DNA of 64,000 nt from Deltaproteobacteria bacterium (GTDB taxonomy: Bacteria; Myxococcota_A; UBA796; UBA2385). Where the stretch lies: positions 1 to 64,000 of the forward strand of contig JAEUKK010000054.1 in the NCBI GenBank assembly GCA_016792625.1, given 5' to 3'. The position numbers and the translations under genes are program-made. Position 1 is the first letter of the stretch. Each line of letters opens with the position of its first letter. Under the pieces are notes generated by a model. It was not told the DNA's origin, searched no databases, and saw nothing but the letters and a program-made list of their open reading frames with translations. Positions 42,870-50,614 of the stretch are shown here, piece by piece.

Positions 42870-43699
42870 TCCAGCGTCGGGCTGTGGCCGTAGCGCAGCC
42901 CGGCGACCCCGGCCCAGTGGCTCTGCGCCCCGGCGGCGCCCCAGGCGAGGCGGTAGCGGGGGGCCAGCGAGATGCTCCAGCTCTGGCGCCCGCGCCCCAG
43001 GTGCAGGCCCGGCGCGGCGAAGTGCAGGTCCATGCGGCCATCGGCCCGCGAGACGAGCCCGTAGTGGCGCAGCTCGAGCTCGGCGAGGCTCAGGCTCAGC
43101 GCCCAGGCGCCCCCATCGGTCGGTCGGCCGCCGAGGCCCACGATCACCGCCTCGCGCACCACGAGGCCCGCCCGCGCCCGGCCGTCGGCCTCGTCGGGCG
43201 CCCGCACCAGGGCGGCGAGCTGCTGGTGGTGACTGAGGCCCGCGCCCAGGCCCGGCCGGGCGACCACGTGGCCCACGCCGGCCTCGTGGGCGGCGGCCAG
43301 CGGGTCGACCTCACGCAGGGCGACCGCCCCGCGGTAGTGCAGCAGAAGTGCGTCCACCTCGCCATAGCTGGCGGTCTGGATCACTGGCATGCGCAGCCGC
43401 CAGCTCAGGCTGTGGCCGTCGGGGCGGTCAAACCAGAGGTCTTGCTGCCAGCCGACCTGCAGCGAGAGCTCTCGGTAGAAGGGCGCCTCGAGCGCCACCG
43501 CCAGCGCCCCGCCCTCGTCACCGGCCCCGCCGCGCACCGCGACCCCGCCGCCGAGCAGGCCGCTGTCGAGGGTCAGCGGGTCGATGAGCGCGAGGCCGCC
43601 GAGCGGATCGAGCAGGGTCGAGGCCGCGGCCGGGGTGGCGACGAGCAGGCCGAGCGCCGCCGCGCCGGCCCGGGTGATCTGCGCGCTGGCCCGCCGCAT
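42866..43699 (-). CDS. Exported barrel-like protein
   Basis: A 277-residue product with a signal peptide ending TPAAAS near residue 26. The mature protein alternates hydrophobic and polar residues in strand-like segments (LSLQVGWQQDLWFDRP, LSWRLRMPVIQ, SLSLAELELRHYGLV, WSISLAPRYRLAWG) and ends with an aromatic-rich strand, consistent with an outer-membrane beta-barrel. It is the first gene of the three-gene operon and overlaps the hydrolase start (ATGA), so it may export, anchor or feed that hydrolase. The family is not recognised. Confidence 0.6.
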   Translation of the reverse strand: MRRASAQITRAGAAALGLLVATPAAASTLLDPLGGLALIDPLTLDSGLLGGGVAVRGGAGDEGGALAVALEAPFYRELSLQVGWQQDLWFDRPDGHSLSWRLRMPVIQTASYGEVDALLLHYRGAVALREVDPLAAAHEAGVGHVVARPGLGAGLSHHQQLAALVRAPDEADGRARAGLVVREAVIVGLGGRPTDGGAWALSLSLAELELRHYGLVSRADGRMDLHFAAPGLHLGRGRQSWSISLAPRYRLAWGAAGAQSHWAGVAGLRYGHSPTLE

Positions 43700-43804
43700 C
43701 GGCGCCCTCCGGTGGGCGGGGGGCTAACGAGGTGGGGGGTGGGGGAGGCTGGTGGGCGGACTGGTCGTCGAGGCTGGGTCGAGCGCCCCGCCCGGCTGGG
43801 CCGG

Positions 43805-43909
43805 GCGGCGGCCCCCCGCTGGGCTCGCGCTGCGCGCTCGGTCGCAGCGCGACCGGGCCTGCGGCCCGCCCGCCGGTCGGCCTGGCGCCGCGAGGCGGGT
43901 CCGGGCGCG
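43805..43909 (+). repeat. Intergenic repeat family C, copy 1
   Basis: About 105 bp of stacked palindromes, including GGTCGCAGCGCGACC and GGGCCTGCGGCCC. It is recognisably related, in inverted orientation, to 47705-47810; shared cores include GTCGGCCTGGCGC, CGCGAGGCGG and GGGCGCG. It sits in the divergent spacer before the TIR gene. Confidence 0.75.
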
Positions 43910-43925
43910 GTGGGCGGTGGCCAGC

Positions 43926-43932
43926 GTTAGGC
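43926..43932 (+). promoter_or_regulatory. GTTAGGC -10-like box before the TIR operon
   Basis: GTTAGGC lies 17 nt before the ATG at 43950, between repeat C copy 1 and the ribosome site GGGGAG. Confidence 0.4.
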
Positions 43933-43949
43933 GGCAGTGGGGAGCGGTG

Positions 43950-44573
43950 ATGTCCTACACCTGCGATGTGTTCGTCAGCTACCGGAACAAGGGCGAGATG
44001 GGCGACTGGGTACGACACACGCTCGTGCCCCTGCTCAGGGACTTTCTGCATGAAGCTGGCGTGCCCGACCCAAACTTGTTCGTCGACGCACAAGTCGACG
44101 ATGGCCAACATTGGCCAACCGAGATCTCAAGCGCACATCATGGCGCAAAGGTCCATCTGCTCGTCGTCAGTGAGCCCTACTGGCTGAGCAAGTGGTGCGT
44201 CTCAGAGGCGATAGGCGCGTTTCTTCGTGACGACAAGCGGCACCCACATCCAAGCATCTTCGTCGTCCGCTTCAACGATCTCGACACATCGACAGAGGCC
44301 CGCCAACGCCTCGACAAGCTCATGCCAGGACTGGCCGACCTTGTCCATGGCGTGCAACGGCGTGATCTTGAGAACTTTATTGGGCTCGACCTGCGCTATC
44401 ACCGAGCGCGTCTTGACATGCCTGACTTCTTCAAAGAGCTTCGCAGCTTCGCGAAAAACATGGCGCCGAGCATCTTGAACCCCCGGCCGCTGCGCGAGGA
44501 TGTACCGCCGCTCCCGCCCATTTCGATTCCGCCGGCGCCGCCGATGTACGCCACCTTCGGAGCACGCACATGA
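43950..44573 (+). CDS. TIR domain protein
   Basis: A 207-residue protein that is almost entirely a TIR domain. The start CDVFVSYRNKGEMGDWV is typical strand A and helix A, then LFVDAQVDDGQHWP (BB-loop region), VHLLVVSEPYWLSKWCVSEA with the catalytic-type Glu at residue 86, and FVVRFNDLD. Bacterial TIR domains with this Glu often cleave NAD+ or make cyclic ADP-ribose signals during phage defence; that activity is inferred. The last 25 residues are Pro-rich. GGGGAG precedes the ATG. The stop overlaps the ATPase gene start (ATGA). The gene is clearly less GC-rich than its surroundings, which suggests recent transfer. Confidence 0.88.
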   Translation: MSYTCDVFVSYRNKGEMGDWVRHTLVPLLRDFLHEAGVPDPNLFVDAQVDDGQHWPTEISSAHHGAKVHLLVVSEPYWLSKWCVSEAIGAFLRDDKRHPHPSIFVVRFNDLDTSTEARQRLDKLMPGLADLVHGVQRRDLENFIGLDLRYHRARLDMPDFFKELRSFAKNMAPSILNPRPLREDVPPLPPISIPPAPPMYATFGART

Positions 44574-47500
44574 GCGCCTTCGTCCGCGCGCCGCCCGGTG
44601 GCCACCTCACGACCTTTTACAGCTACAAGGGCGGTGTTGGTCGTACCGCGCTGCTGGCCAACGTGGCCTTTTTGCTCGCGAGCTGGGGCCGCAAGGTGCT
44701 CTGCCTCGACTGGGACCTCGAGGCGCCCGGCCTCAAGCGCTACCTCGCGCCAGGCGAGAACGATGGCCCTGGGGTGCTTGACATCATTCTGGGCAGCCAC
44801 AATGACAGCCGGGCCGATTGGCGGTCGATGCGTCGCACGATCCCCGGGCCCTGGCTCGGCGGCCCGGGTCACCTGCACTTCATCGACGCCGGCCGGCACC
44901 GCAGCGACGCCGAGCGCTACATCACCGAGGTCGTAAAACTCGACTTCCGGCGGATGGCCGAGCGAGGGCTGGGCGAGGCCCTCGAAGACCTGCGCGAAGA
45001 GTGGCTGACCGAGTATGACCACGTCCTGGTCGACAGCCGCACCGGGATCACCGATGTGGGCGGCATCTGCGCCGCGCAGCTGCCCGACCTGTTGGTGCTC
45101 TGCGTCAACATGAACGCGCAGAGCATCGACGGGGCCGCCATGCTCGCCGAGATGGCGAAGAAGCTGCGCGCTTCGCTGCCGGTGTTCCGGGGCGGCTTTC
45201 AGGTGCTCCCGGTGCCGTGCAAGGTGACGGTCGACATGGAGTCGGAGCTCGAGCAGCACTGGCAAGACCGTTTTCTCCGGGTGCTGGGCGACCACCTGCG
45301 CCGCGCCCTGCCGCCGCCGGTGCCCGACCGCGACCTGCTCCCGGCCCTCTTCCCCCAGCTGCGTGTGCCCTGGGCCGCACGGTGGGCGCACGGCGAGGAC
45401 CTTTCGGTGCTCGACGAGCGCCTCGACGACCTTGGCTCGACCGCCTGGGGGATCGCCAACATCGCCGCGCTGGTCGACACCCAGCTGCTGCACATCGGCG
45501 CGCTGCTCGACCAGCCCGACCTGCTTCGGCCCGAGGGGGGGCCCGCGAGCCGTGGCGAGCTGATCGTCCGGCTCGCGAGCGAAGCGTCCGCCAAGGCCGA
45601 TCCGATGTCGGCCCTCGGCCCGCGCGCGCAGGTCACCGCTGAGCTCAAGCATCTGCTCAACGCCCATGCGCACGCCACAGACGGCACGGGCAAGCAGCGG
45701 CTCGCGGCTGCGCTGCGCGCGCAGCTTGACCCGGTCCGCCTCGATGCTGCTGGCGCGGCACATGTCGCCAAGATCGCCCTGGAGCACATCGAGAGCGAGA
45801 CCTCGCGCACAGCGGGCTGGGTCGAGGTGGCCGCGCAGCTGTTCGACCACTGGTTCGCCGCCGGGGTCTCGATGAGGTCCGCCGAGGGCAACACCGTGAC
45901 CCTCAGCGGCGCCGGCTGGAACCCCGAAAACCCAGCGCTCGCGCAGGCGTGGGCGCAGATGGCCGCGCTCACCCGCGCCATGGTCCGCGTCGCCCCCGAG
46001 CGGGGCTGGCAGGTGGTGCGGTCGCTGGGCCAAGAGCCGACCGTGGGCGCGCCGCCGTTGCCGGGCGCGCTGACCGAGGTGCTCGAGGGTCTGCTGCGGG
46101 CGCTGCTCGTCGAGCTCCCGCCGGCGGCCCCGCCCGCAGCGCGCGCTGCCGCCGAAGATGCCCTGCTTCAGGCTGCCCTGAAGCGTTGGTGCAGCCGCTC
46201 GGTCGCGGCCGATGTGCTCCGGGCCCGGCTCGCGGACCCTGTGTTCCTCGCCTGGCGGTGCGCGCACGACCCGATCTTCGTGGTCTTGGATCCCGTGGCG
46301 GCCGCCGACCAAGTGCTCAGCGAGGGCCAAGCCGCGTGGTGGCGTGCGCAGGTTGAGCTGCAGCACGAACTTTACCTCGCGCCGCCGCCGCAGCTGGTCG
46401 GCGCGCTGGTCGCCCTCCACCTCGGGCCCGCGGCGGTCGGCCAGCTCCTCAACGCGCTGCCCGAAGGTCGTGGCTCTGCCGGCGACGTGCTGGTCTCTGC
46501 TTGGGCGGCCCAACAGCCCGAACCTTTTGCTGCGCTCCTCGACGGAGAACATTGGACCAGCCTGACCGCCGCCGCCCGGCGTCGCCTCTTGACCACGGGC
46601 TGGTCGGCGGGGGCCGCAGGCCTGTCTGCCGCGATCCGCGCCGCGGCGCAGGCAGCCGCAGGGGGCGAAGGTTTGGGCACGGGGCTCGCGGCCGACCTTC
46701 GGGCGCTGCGCGCCGACCTCGCCAGGGTGCCTGATGAAGATGCGGCGATTTTGCTCATTGCCCTTGAGCAGGCTGTTTTCGGTGTTGATGAGTTCGCGCT
46801 GCTGCAGCAGCTCGTGCAGCACCCAGGACTGCAGACCCGCGCGGCGGTGGATCGGTGGGCCTATCGGGCGGCGCGCGCTGGGCGGCTGAGCGCCGCTGAG
46901 GTCGGCGCGCTGGCCCGGGGCTTGACCGAGGCGCCCGCGTGGCTCGAGGGTATTCAGAGCCTGTTTCTGCTGCGCGGTGAGGCCGGCGACGCAGAGGCTG
47001 CGCGCTTCGCGGCGCTCGAGCAGGTGGTCCTGCACCGGCTCGGCGAGTGGATCGCCCTCCCCAACCCGCTGGCGGCCCTCGGGCGGCGGGTCTGGGACCT
47101 CGACGCGACCTTCGCCCGTCTGATGCGGGAGCAGCCCGAGCTCTGGTGGCGATGGGCTGCGCTGCTTGGGGAGCCCAGCGGGAGCCTCCGCGACCTCGTC
47201 CGGGGCGCACCGGCCGAGGCGCTGGCGGCCGCGCTGCAGGTCGCGCCGCGCCGCGCGGCCGCGGGCTCGGCCGAGGCGCGCGTCTATGACCAGCTGGTGC
47301 GCGCCTTGCCCGAGCCCCTCTTCGAGGCGCAGTGCGAAGCGGCCCTCGACGACGACAACCCCGAGCAAGCCCAGCGCTTGTTGCTCGCTCGGGGGCTGTC
47401 AGCTGAGCACGTTGACCTACTGGAGCGCATCGTCGACGCAACCGACCCCGGTGACGACGAGGCCCTCGAGGCCTGGGGGCGGCGGCTCTTGCTCGGGTTT

Positions 47501-47692
47501 GGGACCCGGGGGTACCGGGTCACCGGCCCGTTCGCGTTGCCCCCGGATCGATCCCTCGCAGACCTGCAGCCCCACGAGCGCGACCCCCAGGGCGCCGCGC
47601 TCCGCGCCGCGTTCACCGCGCGGGCCATCGAGGCGCCGAGCCTCCGGGCGCGGCGCTTCTACGCCGAGGTGCTGCGCAAGACCGGCGGATGA
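44570..47692 (+). CDS. KGGVGR-type ParA/MinD-like ATPase with long helical C-terminus
   Basis: A 1040-residue protein. The N-terminal SIMIBI-class P-loop domain has the deviant Walker A YSYKGGVGRT (residues 17-26) with the signature Lys, then CLDWDLEAPGLKRYL (46-59) and YDHVLVDSRTGITDVGG (about 147-163), the latter being the Walker B-like DSRTG of this subfamily. From about residue 320 it is helical, Ala/Leu-rich and repeat-like, probably an oligomerisation or sensing scaffold. It is translationally coupled to the TIR gene. KGGVGR ATPases are known companions of TIR proteins in actinobacterial (FxsC-associated) and other conflict loci; here it is probably the sensor or switch that controls the TIR enzyme. 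No name is justified. Confidence 0.8.
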   Translation: MSAFVRAPPGGHLTTFYSYKGGVGRTALLANVAFLLASWGRKVLCLDWDLEAPGLKRYLAPGENDGPGVLDIILGSHNDSRADWRSMRRTIPGPWLGGPGHLHFIDAGRHRSDAERYITEVVKLDFRRMAERGLGEALEDLREEWLTEYDHVLVDSRTGITDVGGICAAQLPDLLVLCVNMNAQSIDGAAMLAEMAKKLRASLPVFRGGFQVLPVPCKVTVDMESELEQHWQDRFLRVLGDHLRRALPPPVPDRDLLPALFPQLRVPWAARWAHGEDLSVLDERLDDLGSTAWGIANIAALVDTQLLHIGALLDQPDLLRPEGGPASRGELIVRLASEASAKADPMSALGPRAQVTAELKHLLNAHAHATDGTGKQRLAAALRAQLDPVRLDAAGAAHVAKIALEHIESETSRTAGWVEVAAQLFDHWFAAGVSMRSAEGNTVTLSGAGWNPENPALAQAWAQMAALTRAMVRVAPERGWQVVRSLGQEPTVGAPPLPGALTEVLEGLLRALLVELPPAAPPAARAAAEDALLQAALKRWCSRSVAADVLRARLADPVFLAWRCAHDPIFVVLDPVAAADQVLSEGQAAWWRAQVELQHELYLAPPPQLVGALVALHLGPAAVGQLLNALPEGRGSAGDVLVSAWAAQQPEPFAALLDGEHWTSLTAAARRRLLTTGWSAGAAGLSAAIRAAAQAAAGGEGLGTGLAADLRALRADLARVPDEDAAILLIALEQAVFGVDEFALLQQLVQHPGLQTRAAVDRWAYRAARAGRLSAAEVGALARGLTEAPAWLEGIQSLFLLRGEAGDAEAARFAALEQVVLHRLGEWIALPNPLAALGRRVWDLDATFARLMREQPELWWRWAALLGEPSGSLRDLVRGAPAEALAAALQVAPRRAAAGSAEARVYDQLVRALPEPLFEAQCEAALDDDNPEQAQRLLLARGLSAEHVDLLERIVDATDPGDDEALEAWGRRLLLGFGTRGYRVTGPFALPPDRSLADLQPHERDPQGAALRAAFTARAIEAPSLRARRFYAEVLRKTGG

Positions 47693-47704
47693 CGCGGAGC
47701 GTGG

Positions 47705-47810
47705 TCGCGCCCGCTCCGCCTCGCGCGCGCCAGGCCGACGGGAGCGCGGCGCGCAGCGCCGGTCGCGCAGCGACCAAGGGGCGCAGCCCCGCGCGCGGAC
47801 GGGGGCCGCC
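47705..47810 (-). repeat. Intergenic repeat family C, copy 2 (inverted)
   Basis: The reverse complement aligns with 43805-43909 along its whole length with small gaps, including GGTCGCTGCGCGACC against GGTCGCAGCGCGACC. It lies right after the ATPase stop, before the convergent GST gene. With copy 1 it forms an inverted pair around the TIR/ATPase operon. Confidence 0.75.
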
Positions 47811-47864
47811 GACGGCCGCAGGCCGGCGGGGCGCCCTTCCCCATGACGACGCGCCTGTGGGCCT

Positions 47865-48620
47865 TTAGGCCACCTTTCGCCCCGCCCACAGCCGAACCCC
47901 GTAGACCCCCGCCGGGCGCTGTGCCCAGCCGGCCAGCGCCTCTTGGGCCTCCACAGACAGCTGGTCGAGGCGGGGCAGGGGCGTGGGGTAGGTCGCCGGC
48001 AGCAGCAGCGGGCCGGCCAGCGCGGCGAAGGTGACGTCAGCGGCGCTGATCTGGTCGCCGCAGAGGTAGGGGCGGCCGTCAGAGAGCGCGGCGTCGACCG
48101 CGTCGAAGACCGCGAGCAGCTTGTCGCGGGAGCGCGCGGCGCCGGTGGCGTCGATGCGCATGTTTTTCTCCATCCCGCGGCGGACGAGGGGGTAGGTGAG
48201 GCTGAGCATCGTCGCCTCCCAGCCTGGGGCCCCGTGGGTCATGCAGGGCAGGGCCAGGGCCTTGTGGGGCAGCAGGTGAAAGTAGGCCAGGCGCCGGCTG
48301 TGGGGGCCGAGGTCGGCGTCAAAGCGCTCTTCCCAGGCCAAGATCTCGGGGTCGTCGCTCGGGCCATAGGGTCGCCAGTCCGCGCTGGGCTCGGTCTGGA
48401 TCCACCGCAAGATGGCCGTCGAGTCGTCGATCACGCGCTTGGTTTCGCCCTCGACCACCAGCACCGGCGTGCTGCGCTTGCCGCCCGCCGCCTTGACCGC
48501 CGCGACATGGGCCAGCGGCGCGTGGACCTCGCGCACATAGGGCAGCTTGGCGAGATCGAGCGCCCAGGCGGCCTTCTCAGAGTAGTGCGAAGGCGCGATG
48601 ACGATGAGGCGGTGTGGCAT
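47865..48620 (-). CDS. Glutathione S-transferase-like protein
   Basis: A 251-residue protein with a thioredoxin-like N-terminal domain (LIVIAPSHYSEKAAWALDLAKLPYVRE, then the cis-Pro strand STPVLVVEG and DDSTAILRWI) and an all-helical C-terminal domain ending with GRPYLCGDQISAADVTFAALAGPLLLP, the GST N-capping/hydrophobic-staple pattern. The Ser/Tyr at the SHYSEKA site suggests a Ser- or Tyr-type GST. The ATG at 48620 follows GGAG; the frame continues upstream but there it overlaps the divergent esterase gene. Confidence 0.85.
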   Translation of the reverse strand: MPHRLIVIAPSHYSEKAAWALDLAKLPYVREVHAPLAHVAAVKAAGGKRSTPVLVVEGETKRVIDDSTAILRWIQTEPSADWRPYGPSDDPEILAWEERFDADLGPHSRRLAYFHLLPHKALALPCMTHGAPGWEATMLSLTYPLVRRGMEKNMRIDATGAARSRDKLLAVFDAVDAALSDGRPYLCGDQISAADVTFAALAGPLLLPATYPTPLPRLDQLSVEAQEALAGWAQRPAGVYGVRLWAGRKVA

Positions 48621-48702
48621 GGGCGGCGGGCTCCGGCGGAGGGGGCCGCGGGTGCAGCGGCGGCGCGGCCCGGCTAATCCGCGCCCCGCCTTGGAGGCCG
48701 CC

Positions 48703-49473
48703 ATGTCCGCTCCCGCCGCCCACGACCGCGCCATCGCCGGCCGCCACCAGACCATCGACAGCCCCGAGCTGGGCCGGCCGGTCCACCTCTGGTCCTTTGG
48801 GTGGTTCGGCCAGCCGATCCTCGTGATGCCGTCTGCGGCGGGCATGGCCCACGAGTGGCAGCAGCAGGGCATGATTGACGCGCTGGGGCCGCTTTTGCGC
48901 GCCGGCCGCATCAAGCTCTACTGCCCCGAGAGCAACGTCGCCGAGGCGTGGACGCGCAAAGAGTCCGACCCCGAGTGGCGCATCGGCCGGCACGCCGTCT
49001 ACGAGCGCTTTGTGCTCGAGACGCTGGTGCCTTTTGTGCGCGCCGACTGCCGCAGCCCGCAGCACCCCTTGGCGGTCACCGGCACCAGCCTCGGCGGCAT
49101 GTACGCGGCCCTGCTGGCGCTGAAGTACCCCGAGACCTTCCGTCGGGCCTTCTGCTTCTCGGGCCGCTACGACGTGCGCAATATCAACGGCGGCCACGAC
49201 AGCCCGGCGGTCTACTTCAACAACCCGCTGGCTTTTGTGCCCGGGCTTGGCGGCCCGCACCTCGCGCGTGTGCGCGAGAACACGCACCTGACGCTGGTCT
49301 GCGGCCAGGGCGCCTACGAAGAGGGCTGCATCGAAGAGACCATCGCCCTCGGCCAGGTGCTGCGCGCCAAGGGCATTCCCAGCGAGACCGACATCTGGGG
49401 CCGCGACAGCGCGCACCAGTGGCCCTGGTGGCGCGTCCAGGCCCAGAAGCACCTCGGGCGGGTCTACGGGTGA
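48703..49473 (+). CDS. Esterase (alpha/beta hydrolase, esterase D-like)
   Basis: A 256-residue cytoplasmic hydrolase of the COG4947/esterase D type. The nucleophile elbow is GTSLGGMYAALLAL near residues 126-140, the acid is probably in VCGQGAYEEG and the His in SAHQWPWW near 240. The usual N-terminal strand block LGRPVHLWSFGWFGQPILVMPSA is present. The substrate is unknown; small acyl or acetyl esters are likely. The ATG at 48703 follows TTGGAGG. A GTG start for the next gene overlaps its stop. Confidence 0.82.
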   Translation: MSAPAAHDRAIAGRHQTIDSPELGRPVHLWSFGWFGQPILVMPSAAGMAHEWQQQGMIDALGPLLRAGRIKLYCPESNVAEAWTRKESDPEWRIGRHAVYERFVLETLVPFVRADCRSPQHPLAVTGTSLGGMYAALLALKYPETFRRAFCFSGRYDVRNINGGHDSPAVYFNNPLAFVPGLGGPHLARVRENTHLTLVCGQGAYEEGCIEETIALGQVLRAKGIPSETDIWGRDSAHQWPWWRVQAQKHLGRVYG

Positions 49474-50012
49474 GCCCGAAGGATCGGGCGGCGGCCCTGG
49501 TCGTCGCCGGCTGCCTGGCCGGCCACCTGGGGCTCGCCGCCTGGGCCCGCGCCGAGGCTGCGCCCGAGACCTACGTGCTGACGCCCTATGTCGAGGTGGT
49601 GCCCGGGGCGGCGCCGCTGGGGGCCGCCGACGCCGCCGCACTGGCCGCCGAGCTGCGCGGCCCGGTCGACGCGCGGCAGATCCAGCGGGGCTACGCCTGG
49701 ATGGGCAGCACGCTGTCGCTGACCGACCTAATTGACGGGATCAACGCGCTGGACGCCGCAGGCCTGCCCTTGCGGCCCGATCAGCGCGCCCAGCTCGGCG
49801 CCCACCTCGCCCAGGTGCGGGCCGACCACGCCGCGATGATCGCCGTCCAGCAAGAGATCTTGGACCTCGAGCGCGCGCTCGAGGCCGACATCGCCGCGGT
49901 GGCTGCGGCCAGCGGCGCGGGTGGTGCGTTGACAGAGCCTGTGGGCGGGGGGCTCCCGCCCCCCGCAACGCCCCCCGGGGGTGGTCCGCCGGCGCAAGGG
50001 GCGCCGCGATGA
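49470..50012 (+). CDS. Small exported protein of unknown function
   Basis: A 180-residue product starting at GTG that overlaps the esterase stop (GTGA). It has an N-terminal hydrophobic signal or anchor (AALVVAGCLAGHLGLAAWARA) and a helical middle (about 95-150), perhaps a coiled coil (DQRAQLGAHLAQVRADHAAMI). The last 25 residues are Pro/Gly-rich and are encoded by a piece of dispersed repeat (49944-49980), so the C-terminus may be an acquired tail. It overlaps the next gene by four bases. No family is recognised. Confidence 0.55.
   Translation: MSPKDRAAALVVAGCLAGHLGLAAWARAEAAPETYVLTPYVEVVPGAAPLGAADAAALAAELRGPVDARQIQRGYAWMGSTLSLTDLIDGINALDAAGLPLRPDQRAQLGAHLAQVRADHAAMIAVQQEILDLERALEADIAAVAAASGAGGALTEPVGGGLPPPATPPGGGPPAQGAPR
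49944..49980 (-). repeat. Piece of repeat family A inside a coding sequence
   Basis: The run GGGGGGC, mirrored C-run and CCCGCAACGCCCCCC matches the reverse complement of 3295-3328 (GGGGGGCGTTGCGGGGGGC region). It encodes the Pro/Gly-rich tail of the preceding gene. Confidence 0.6.
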
Positions 50013-50482
50013 GCCGCACCCTCTCGCTGCTGGCGCTGGGCGCGGTGCTGAGCCTCGGCGCGCACGCCGCGCTGCGCCTGTGGGCCCCGCGCTCGGGCCT
50101 CGAGCTGATGCCCGTTTTTGTGCCGGCCAGCCTCGCCGTCGAGCAAGAGCTGCGGGCCCAGCGCGGCCAGCCGGCCGGCCGCGGCGGGCTCGAGGCGGCC
50201 GAGCTGGCGGCGGGCCTGCTGCAGCGGCCGGTGCCCCCCGCCCAAGCGGCGGCTTTGGCCGCGCCCCTGGCCCGCATGGCCGAGAGCCGGGCGCGCTTGC
50301 TCGAGGCCCGGGGCCGGCGCCACCACTTGAACGTGGCGCTCATGCGGGCGGGCGTCGAGCTGGGCCGCGCGCTCGACCCCGCCCAGTGGGAGTGGATCCA
50401 GGGCAGCCGCGATCAGGTCAAGGCCAGCCGCGAGGCTGCGCTTTTCGACGCGCTGGAGCGCAAGCTCGCCGCGCCGCGCTGA
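50009..50482 (+). CDS. Small exported helical protein of unknown function
   Basis: A 157-residue product with an N-terminal hydrophobic segment (LSLLALGAVLSLGAHAAL, about residues 5-22), probably a signal peptide or anchor. The rest is helical and Ala/Arg/Glu-rich, with AESRARLLEARGRRHHLNVALMRAG likely to form an amphipathic helix. The start overlaps the upstream gene (ATGA). Together with that gene, similar in size and layout, it may form a two-component exported complex. No family is recognised. Confidence 0.55.
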   Translation: MSRTLSLLALGAVLSLGAHAALRLWAPRSGLELMPVFVPASLAVEQELRAQRGQPAGRGGLEAAELAAGLLQRPVPPAQAAALAAPLARMAESRARLLEARGRRHHLNVALMRAGVELGRALDPAQWEWIQGSRDQVKASREAALFDALERKLAAPR

Positions 50483-50614
50483 AGACCGCCGCCTGCCCCG
50501 CGCGCCGCCCGCCCCGCGCGCCTGGACCTGTGCGAGGATGACGATAGCGCGGCCCATTCGGGCGCGGCGCGCCCCCGCGCCGCCTGCCCGGGCCAGAGCC
50601 CCACGGAGCCCCCC

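Noticed and set aside
44399..47368. 989-codon minus-strand frame
   Set aside because: Antisense shadow of the KGGVGR ATPase; no recognisable domain and His/Arg/Gln-rich.
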